In this document: piece after piece, positions 55,041 through 64,000 of the stretch
How the letters are laid out: every line of letters begins with the position of its first letter
How positions within the stretch are numbered: the stretch's first letter is position 1
Assembly (NCBI RefSeq): GCF_030463535.1
Contig: NC_132878.1
Location: 28,736,261 to 28,800,260, forward strand
Length of the DNA stretch: 64,000 bases
Direction of reading: 5' to 3'
Source of the DNA: Salminus brasiliensis
Lineage: Eukaryota; Chordata; Actinopteri; Characiformes; Bryconidae
Made by a program: the position numbers and the translations under genes
The notes under the pieces: generated by a model
Told to the model about the DNA's origin: nothing
What the model saw: the letters and a program-made list of their open reading frames with translations, nothing else
The model's database searches: none

Positions 55041-57641
55041 TTCTTTTTTTTTTTTTTGCATTAAAGTAGTCCAAAGTCACTGATGAACTCACTCAAGCGC
55101 AAGACACTCAGAAAAAAAAAATAATAATAAAGTGAATTAATAATACATGTAAAGTAAATAAAAAGAATTATACAATGAAAAAATTATAAAATATATTTAT
55201 AATAATAATAATTACAAAAAAACCTGAATGGTCATTTTTGTTCTGTTCCAGACTTGGTTTCTAGAATGAAGCCTGGTCCTGGATTATATTTCCTTTCTGT
55301 GGACAAAGTCCATTCAGAAAGCTGTGCAGTCTAGGACTAGGCTTACCACCATCATCAGACACAGTCCAGGTAGATTCAGCTAAACAAGCTCTTCCGTTGG
55401 TCAGGACTTCCCTGGCAGAACTAGAGGCCTAAAACTGTGGCTTTTAAACTGTGGGACAAACATGTATGAGAGCAGAAAAGCCATGTTTTAGGCCTTAGAG
55501 CCATGTTGCATTATCGCACAAGCGGCAAGCAAAAAGTACATGCTAGCATTAACATAGAGGTCTACTGACTTTTAACATTTGTGGCCTGAGCTGAGCTGTA
55601 CTCTAATAGTTACGGTTCAGCACTGGCTACTGATATGTAAAACATACATTTTAGCCAGTTATGTTTTTTTTTTTTTTTTTTTTTTTTACTAATAATCGTC
55701 ATGTTTACCTTTATGTTTCAATTCAATTCATAATCATATGTTCACTACTGCTTTCTGCTGTAACTCGCTTTAGCATTACAGTCATTTTGTGTTTTCATTA
55801 AATTACATTGCCTGTATGTATGTTACAATTACAGATGTCTCAGAACGAGACTCTTGTGTAACAGTGGTTTGTGAGTCAGGCGGTGTATTGCGAAACTGCT
55901 GGCGAAGCTGAGAGCGTGTATAATGACTTTGTCACTCTCTAGCAATACACACACTGCACCTTTCAAATAGGTCAAAGGGAAATGTGTCAAAAATCTCCAC
56001 CGCATCAAACATGGTCAGAATAGCGGGTCAACGGTCAGAAAGGGGGGCAGACGGACATTACAGATGAATTACAACATACCACACAAATCAACAAATACGC
56101 ACACCAAAACCACAGATGTGGTGTGACAGAGCTGCTAAACCAAACGCAAATAGACCTTGAGGCTGAATGGGTGAGGCAAAAATGCTGTAGGCTGAAGAGG
56201 GAGGTGAGAGGAGCTAAACTGATGTAGGTTGAATCGGTAGGCCTAAATGGAGAGAACTGAATGGGCGAGGCTAAATGGCTATAGAGGGTATGCATTGACA
56301 TCACGTTCCCGCTTGAACACGACCCTTTAGTTGGACATTCTGCAACATGGCTGTGTTTATCATGGAAAGCAGACAAAGTGGGAATGAGACAAGCAATTAT
56401 CTGCTTAAGTAAAAGGCAGTCGGACTCGGCAGCGATCCATCAAAATTACCAAGGAACCAATGGTTTAATTGATTTCAGTAAATGTGACCTCTTAATGCTG
56501 CAAATTCAACAAGTGATCATTTTCAGTTCCTTACAACCTATGATGTGTTTTAAAACTCATCATTGGGAGGTTTTGTTGATGACTTTTCTGCAAAATTCTG
56601 CATGAGAATTATGCAATGTGCTTGAACTTAGTATGTCGCTAAATTCACCACTCAGTGAACACACCAGTGAGCTCCCACATGTTTCGGTGGCTGGATTCCA
56701 GTCGTTTCTTCAAATTGCAGCAATTATTTAGTCTCTCTCCAGCTTCTCTGGAGCTCTCGGCTGCCTGCAAAAGAATAGCTCGGGATTCCTGATGAATCTG
56801 TCTGAACAGTCGATCGCACAACAGCTATTTCTGTTTTGTGTTAGCAGTATTTACCAATGCAATTGTAACTTTTCAGCTAAGCGCTTACAAGCGCTTCCAT
56901 TTCCCCTGCACCCCCTTCCCCTTGTTCGTTACACCACTTTTTGCTGACTCAATCAGATTTCTGGTGTAAAGATGCACTGATGCAGGACTAAAGATATTGC
57001 TGCTAGATCCTGAAGCTCAGATAATTTTTTCTGTTCTAACCACAGGACAGCCACACACTTGCAAACTGTGTCCCGTACACCATTTGAATGCATACAGTCG
57101 GGGTGGGTGCCCTAAACTCACATTCTGACATGTTTGTGTTTTTGATGCTTTTACTTTTGCTCAAGTGCAAGTCCCTACTGATTGTTTGTACTGATATACC
57201 TCAGTTCAGTTTTAGTCTTCAACACTTATCTCCGTACACATAAGAGCTTTAGTGTTTTTGTTATGCACCAAAAGCTTCCCAAAAAAGGACAAATATGGTT
57301 TAACATGCAGATACCTCAGGCGCCAGAGTGTGCAGGTGCACAATGTACGGTGGAAGAGAAACTTGATTTCAGCCTCATAGTTCCTGTGCTGGTAGATGAT
57401 GGATGGATGTTCTTCTACAGGGTTACACTGTGTGGTTCCCCACTTCTCTGATTAAAAGAAAGAGAAGAGTGATGTATGCTGAGAACCCTGAACTAGTTGT
57501 AATGCAGAGTGAAATATGAAAGCATTCATTATATGAACACTGGTCAATCATTGTTGTGTTGTGGGAGTGGACCAGTATGCCAAAGCGTAGAGGGAACACA
57601 CTGCCCCAATCAACCAGGAGAACATTTCTCACCATTATCTT

Positions 57642-57676
<35 letters not shown>

Positions 57677-57899
57677 TCTCTGATGTTGTGTGTAGTTTGA
57701 GCAGTAAAAATTGCCCACACTGATTATACAGTAAGTACTGAGTAAGTCTAGAACTGCGGTGAAGCTTATTACTCCCATTAGCAACACCACCACTAAAGTG
57801 TGCTAGACTCTATATCTGTCTATTTGGACCATTTTGGTGTAAAATAAACCACTATAATAAAATAAAACTGACTGACTTACTGAAACTGACTTACATCTA
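54491..57899. other. intergenic region between acsl4 and the 40-bp array
   Basis: Holds CA tracts (about 54644-54720 and 55010-55040), a C run at about 55000 and a T run at about 55660-55687. 55830-57450 is more balanced in composition and could include old DNA transposons, but I recognise no family. Open frames here lack any protein resemblance. No gene supported. Confidence 0.55.
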
Positions 57900-59870
57900 A
57901 AGTAAGAGAAAGACCAAAATAAAATACTAAAGCTAAAAGCAAAGGGCTAAATCTAATAATCAAATGCTAAAGCTAAAAGCAAGAAGCTAAATCTCTCAAT
58001 AAAATGCTAAAGCTAAAATCTAATAATAAAATGAAGCAGCTAAAAGCAAGAGTCTAAATCTAATAAAATGCTAAAGCTAAAAGCAAGAAGCTAAATCTCT
58101 CAATAAAATGCTAAAGCTAAAAGCGAGAGGCTAAACCGTATATTAAAATGCTAAAGCTAAAAGCGAGAGGCTAAATCGTATATTAAAATGCTAAAGCTAA
58201 AAGCGAGAGGCTAAACCGTATATTAAAATGCTAAAGCTAAAAGCGAGAGGCTAAATCGTATATTAAAATGCTAAAGCTGAAAGCGAGAGGCTAAATCGTA
58301 TATTAAAATGCTAAAGCTGAAAGCGAGAGGCTAAATCGTATATTAAAATGCTAAAGCTGAAAGCGAGAGGCTAAATCGTATATTAAAATGCTAAAGCTAA
58401 AAGCGAGAGGCTAAATCGTATATTAAAATGCTAAAGCTAAAAGCGAGAGGCTAAAACGTATATTAAAATGCTAAAGCTAAAAGCGAGAGGCTAAATCGTA
58501 TATTAAAATGCTAAAGCTAAAAGCGAGAGGCTAAACCGTATATTAAAATGCTAAAGCTAAAAGCGAGAGGCTAAACCGTATATTAAAATGCTAAAGCTAA
58601 AAGCGAGAGGCTAAATCGTATATTAAAATGCTAAAGCTAAAAGCGAGAGGCTAAATCGTATATTAAAATGCTAAAGCTAAAAGCGAGAGGCTAAATCGTA
58701 TATTAAAATGCTAAAGCTAAAAGCGAGAGGCTAAATCGTATATTAAAATGCTAAAGCTAAAAGCGAGAGGCTAAACCGTATATTAAAATGCTAAAGCTAA
58801 AAGCGAGAGGCTAAACCGTATATTAAAATGCTAAAGCTAAAAGCGAGAGGCTAAATCGTATATTAAAATGCTAAAGCTAAAAGCGAGAGGCTAAACCGTA
58901 TATTAAAATGCTAAAGCTAAAAGCGAGAGGCTAAATCGTATATTAAAATGCTAAAGCTAAAAGCGAGAGGCTAAATCGTATATTAAAATGCTAAAGCTAA
59001 AAGCGAGAGGCTAAATCGTATATTAAAATGCTAAAGCTGAAAGCGAGAGGCTAAATCGTATATTAAAATGCTAAAGCTAAAAGCGAGAGGCTAAATCGTA
59101 TATTAAAATGCTAAAGCTAAAAGCGAGAGGCTAAATCGTATATTAAAATGCTAAAGCTAAAAGCGAGAGGCTAAACCGTATATTAAAATGCTAAAGCTAA
59201 AAGCGAGAGGCTAAACCGTATATTAAAATGCTAAAGCTAAAAGCGAGAGGCTAAATCGTATATTAAAATGCTAAAGCTAAAAGCGAGAGGCTAAATCGTA
59301 TATTAAAATGCTAAAGCTGAAAGCGAGAGGCTAAATCGTATATTAAAATGCTAAAGCTAAAAGCGAGAGGCTAAATCGTATATTAAAATGCTAAAGCTAA
59401 AAGCGAGAGGCTAAACCGTATATTAAAATGCTAAAGCTAAAAGCGAGAGGCTAAATCGTATATTAAAATGCTAAAGCTAAAAGCGAGAGGCTAAATCGTA
59501 TATTAAAATGCTAAAGCTAAAAGCGAGAGGCTAAACCGTATATTAAAATGCTAAAGCTAAAAGCGAGAGGCTAAATCGTATATTAAAATGCTAAAGCTAA
59601 AAGCGAGAGGCTAAATCGTATATTAAAATGCTAAAGCTAAAAGCGAGAGGCTAAATCGTATATTAAAATGCTAAAGCTAAAGGCTAAATCTCAATAAAAT
59701 GCTAAAGCTAAAAGCGAGAGGCTAAAACTAGTAAAATGCTAAAGCTAAAATCAAATAATAAAATGAAGCAGCTAAAAGCAAGAGTCTAAATCTAATAAAA
59801 TACTAAAGCTAAAAGCGAGAGGCTAAACTGTATTTTAAAAAGCTAAAGCTAAAAGCGAGAGGCTAAAACT
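57900..59870. repeat. 40-bp minisatellite, about 39 nearly identical copies plus decayed edges
   Basis: From about 58101 to 59680 the period is exactly 40 bases: TATTAAAATGCTAAAGCTAA then AAGCGAGAGGCTAAATCGTA. Almost all variation is at two sites (ATCGTA or ACCGTA; GCTAAAAGC or GCTGAAAGC). Edges (57900-58100, 59681-59870) have shorter, diverged units containing CTAAAGCTAAAAGC. Such uniformity implies recent expansion or ongoing homogenisation. Confidence 0.97.
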
Positions 59871-60104
59871 AAAATGATGTTAAAGCTTAACATTAGAGAA
59901 AGAAAAAACTTAGACTTTTTTTTTTCAATCCCTGTTGAAAAACCTAGCTCAAGACCAGCTTTGCTGGCTACAGATGGCACCCCTGCACTTCTTTCAGAAA
60001 ACACACTTCTCCCAGACTTGGTGTTTGTTACAAATGCTTGGACATGGGCAGAAGAGAAAACCTGGTGGGAGGCTGCAGTGAGGGATTGTTCCATGAAAGT
60101 TATT

Positions 60105-60285
60105 TGTTCAGATGTCCCTGAACAGCAGAAAAGTGTACCACAGCACTGGAGTCTGCTAAAATCTTCCTCTACCTCTTGTTTTGATTTACCTTTGTAGCAA
60201 TCTTACAAGCTCAGCTTCACCTACATAATTCCTTGGTAATTTTCGAATTGTGTCATGAACTGAGGAAACAGCTCCCTGAAATCGT
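60105..60285 (-). mobile_element. decayed Tc1/mariner transposase fragment
   Basis: GTACCACAGCACTGGAGTCT, TTTTGATTTACCTTTGTAGC and GTGTCATGAACTGAGGAAAC on the plus strand are antisense transposase fragments related to the copy at 43210-43592. The preceding 59930-60100 may belong to the same or another element. Inactive. Confidence 0.65.
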
Positions 60286-60425
60286 AAACTAATTTAATTT
60301 TAATAATAATTCGTTTTGTAATAGTTTAATCAAAAAATATTTAGATTCTAATAGATAAATACATTTGAAATGAAGGCAGAAAATAACAGCAGTAAAGAGT
60401 AAACACACAACTCATAAACAAAACC

Positions 60426-60539
60426 TTTAATTACACACAGAAGGAGGTAAATCAGATTAAAAACAGAAAAAAAACATCCAATGCTGCAAAAACAATAAAC
60501 GCTCAGAATAACAGTTGGTCTAATTCATTCCTTTTAACT
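60426..60539 (-). other. cwc15: cwc15 3'UTR with poly(A) signal
   Basis: Downstream of the cwc15 stop (60540-60542). ATTAAA on the minus strand at 60426-60431 is a plausible poly(A) signal, giving a compact UTR of about 130 bases. Confidence 0.55.
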
Positions 60540-60903
60540 CTATTTAACATATTTCTCCATGAATTTCTTGTGGAATTCAGAGCGCAACGTGTCGTTAATG
60601 AATCGCTTCTCTTTCCGAGATTCATCCACTCCTTTAGCACAGTTCTTAAACACCACATCATCGTCCCACCTGAAAACACACACACACAAAATCTTATGTA
60701 TGTGATCTCTGTTTCTAAAAGCCTGCACAACCAAAAAAAGTAAAACAATTCAAAGATGAATTGTTAATATGAAATATTCTAGCAGACGTTGTGCCTTTAA
60801 CAATGATTGAATACTGCTCTCTCTTCAGACACTACCTGTTAACAATGTGTGTGTGTGTGTGTGTATACCTGCGTTTAACACTGAAGCTGCTCTGACTCGG
60901 TGT

Positions 60904-60937
<34 letters not shown>

Positions 60938-62239
60938 TGTTGCTGTTGTTGTCCAGCAAGGTTCAGCAGTGGATTCCCACTCAGAATATTCTCCATTCGG
61001 ATCCGCTCCTCTTCAGCCTTCTGCTCTCTCTCCTAACAAACACACACACATAAATGGTTATGCATTGTATTGTATAACTGTGGGCTAGTAAGTGGGGCTA
61101 AATTACTGTAGGCTGAATGGGCGGGATTAAGGTGCTGCAGGCTGAACAGGTGGTCATATGGAAATATACTAAAAGTCCAAATGTTTGTGGTCACCCCTTG
61201 TAATGAATACATTCAGGTACTTTAAGTTGCACGCATTACAACAGCTTTTTCAGTCCCTGCTGTCCAGCCTTGCCAAAAGAATAGGACTCTGTGGAGCAGA
61301 TAAACATGAACCTACTGGCCTCATGCGTAATGCCAGATATGTGGGGCTATAGGGGTATGAAGGAGCCATGGAACTGTGTTCTCTGGAATGATGGTGCTCC
61401 ATCTAGTACTTTCAGGAAGAGTTGGGGATTAGGTGGGGTGGTGATCAAACATCCTGACATCACTAACACTTGTCACTGAATGATCAAATCCTTACAGCAA
61501 TGTTCAAAACCCCAAACATTAGAAAGCCCTCCCTGGATAGTCGACAGTTACTTCAACAAAAGATGGATAAATGTGACAATAAAGGAGCATGTATCCCAAT
61601 ACTTTTGTCCATGTAGTGCACGTTCACTGCTGGGACATCACGACCACAGCATGGCTCTCCATGCAGTTTCAGTATTTGAACTGTAAGGACTCTTGACTTG
61701 ACCCATGACTGGCCAGTGAGACTCACCTTCCTCTCCTGCTCCTCTGCTCTTTCCTTCTTGATTTTCTCCAGTTCTGCCAGCAGGGCGGCTGTGTCGTCAT
61801 CACTGTCAGAGTCGGAATCAGAGTCATCCTCATCCTAGCGCACAAACACACACACAGTTAAAACTATCAATATCATTCTTTACATTGACAACCTTTTAAA
61901 GCAGAAAAGAGCGGGGGAGAGCAAGAAAAAGAGAGAGAAAAAGACAGTGAAGGAACATTACAGGATTGTAGTAAACAGACAAACACCTTGCCCACAAATC
62001 TTAATATACCCGCCACTCGATCTGCGTATCTGGAACTGCTTTTTGCTTAATATGGGGTACACAATAACAACTTTCTTGAGTGACTCAACAACAACACAAA
62101 AAAATGTATTCCCAACCAAAAGATACACACACAGTACATACATCAGTTAGTGGGTCGTCTGCATCGAGATTAGCTGCAGGAATCTGATCAAGTCGTGGTC
62201 GTTTGGAGGAAGAAGATGAGGAAGAGGATGTGGTGTGTT
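60540..62239 (-). CDS. cwc15: spliceosome-associated protein CWC15, last four exons (5' part outside window)
   Basis: CWC15 is a small nuclear protein of the Prp19/CDC5L-associated spliceosome. Exons: 62142-62239, 61727-61834, 60869-61032, 60540-60669, all with GT/AG borders and consistent phase. The first gives [20 protein letters not shown] and an acidic DADDPLTD. The second gives an [10 protein letters not shown] acidic run and the coiled-coil-like [18 protein letters not shown]. The third gives [16 protein letters not shown], 14 glutamines and SFSVKR. The last ends [20 protein letters not shown] to [11 protein letters not shown], nearly identical to vertebrate CWC15. The N-terminal exons (family start MTTAARPTFEPARGG) lie past position 64000. 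The oddity is the polyglutamine tract, absent from human CWC15 as I know it. Confidence 0.97.
60910..60951 (-). repeat. cwc15: in-frame CAG/CAA tract coding 14 glutamines in cwc15
   Basis: 42 bases of CTG/TTG on the plus strand read as 14 glutamine codons, ten CAG and four CAA, on the coding strand. It sits between NLAG and PHTPSQ in the segment before the conserved C-terminal [11 protein letters not shown]. The longest pure CAG run is eight or nine codons. Confidence 0.95.
61168..61620 (-). mobile_element. full-length-looking non-autonomous DNA transposon
   Basis: The ends GTCCAAATGTTTGTGGTCAC (about 61175) and, reversed, CACTACATGGACAAAAGTATTG (61597-61618; two parts) are imperfect inverted repeats. 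The body shares motifs with 40655-41235 and 23225-23440 in opposite orientation. At about 450 bp it has no coding capacity. It lies in a cwc15 intron. Confidence 0.7.
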
Positions 62240-62334
62240 CTACATGAGAGAAAAATTCCAATTACATACAGAAACACAAGGGGTAGAAAACCCTATCCCC
62301 AAATAACTATACTATATTGAGTACAGTTTTATTT

Positions 62335-62337
<3 letters not shown>

Positions 62338-62392
<55 letters not shown>
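62338..62392. repeat. (TA)n microsatellite, left flank of the Tc1 insertion
   Basis: About 27 TA units abut the transposon end at 62393. The same TA run resumes at 63988 and continues past the window edge, so the element is inside one microsatellite. Confidence 0.97.
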
Positions 62393-62395
<3 letters not shown>

Positions 62396-62597
62396 TGAGT
62401 CCAAGAAGTATTTGATCCCTTGCTGATTTTCTTTGTTTGCCCACTAATAAAGACACTATCCTTCTGCACTTTTAATGGTAGATATATTCTAACATGGAGA
62501 GACAGAATATCAAGACAAAAATCCAGAATATAATTTTAAAGAATATATTTTAATTAATTTGTATTTCAATGAGGAAAATAAGTATTTGATCCCTCTT
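62393..62597 (+). repeat. Tc1 inverted repeat (transposase 3' side)
   Basis: The outer end starts CAGTGAGTCC; AAGTATTTGATCCCTT occurs at 62406 and again at 62580 as the direct repeats that bind transposase in this family. Confidence 0.93.
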
Positions 62598-62608
62598 GCC
62601 AAACACAC

Positions 62609-63745
<1,137 letters not shown>

Positions 63746-63783
63746 CTAACTGGTCTGTAAAAGCCAGAACTGCTAATGAATAC

Positions 63784-63987
63784 TAAGGGATCAAATACTT
63801 ATTTCACTCCATGAAATACAAATCAATTAATATATATTCCTTAGATTTATTTTCTGGATTTTCTTTTTAATATTCTGTCTCTCCATGTAAGAATACATCT
63901 ACCATTAAAAGTATAGAATGATCATGTCTTTATTAGTGGGCCAACGAAGAAAATCAGCAAGGGATCAAATACTTCTTGGACTCACTG
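63784..63987 (-). repeat. Tc1 inverted repeat (transposase 5' side)
   Basis: Reverse-complement partner of 62393-62597, ending GGACTCACTG at 63987. The internal direct repeat copies are near 63785 and 63960. Confidence 0.93.
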
Positions 63988-64000
63988 TATATATATATAT

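Noticed and set aside
59874-60197. Plus-strand frame of 107 codons
   Set aside because: It reads across repeat edge and decayed Tc1 sequence on the wrong strand.

Overview
The window is vertebrate nuclear DNA, almost certainly from a ray-finned (teleost) fish. Three intron-containing genes are recognisable, all on the minus strand. Introns are short and full of (CA)n, (TA)n and (GA)n microsatellites. Tc1-type transposons, fish-type tRNA-derived SINEs and very large minisatellites fill the rest. An otophysan (characin, catfish or electric fish) is a reasonable guess from the repeat families, but this is inference.

Layout. 1-51: possible first codons of an unidentified minus-strand gene that leaves the window. 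52-2250: intergenic DNA with microsatellites and a five-copy repeat. About 2235-25430: the complete cohesin subunit gene stag2 (33 coding exons, 1256 codons plus stop by my splice model, a long 3'UTR and a non-coding first exon). 25829-34481: a tandem array of about 300 copies of a 29-bp unit, starting about 0.4 kb upstream of the stag2 first exon. 34825-36750: smaller minisatellites. About 36490-54430: the long-chain acyl-CoA synthetase gene acsl4 (14 coding exons, 670 codons plus stop), whose introns carry five minisatellites, two SINEs and two dead Tc1/mariner copies. 54490-60400: intergenic, dominated by a very uniform 40-bp tandem repeat. 60420-62239: the last four exons of the spliceosome gene cwc15, carrying a 14-residue polyglutamine tract. 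Its upstream intron holds a full-length Tc1-like transposon (62393-63987) with an uninterrupted DD34E transposase, inserted in a (TA)n tract. The remaining cwc15 exons lie beyond the window.

The three genes are ordinary housekeeping or lipid-metabolism genes and do not form one pathway. STAG2 acts in sister-chromatid cohesion and loop extrusion, ACSL4 activates long-chain (preferentially arachidonic-type) fatty acids, and CWC15 acts in the Prp19-associated spliceosome. In human, STAG2 and ACSL4 are both X-linked (Xq25 and Xq23), so their adjacency here is plausible synteny.

I found no new protein system. The most unusual structure is the 8.65-kb 29-bp array between acsl4 and stag2, which shows duplications at two scales. 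Next are the polyglutamine tract in cwc15, the apparently young Tc1 element, a palindromic element in stag2 intron 1, and a SINE nested inside a non-autonomous DNA transposon.
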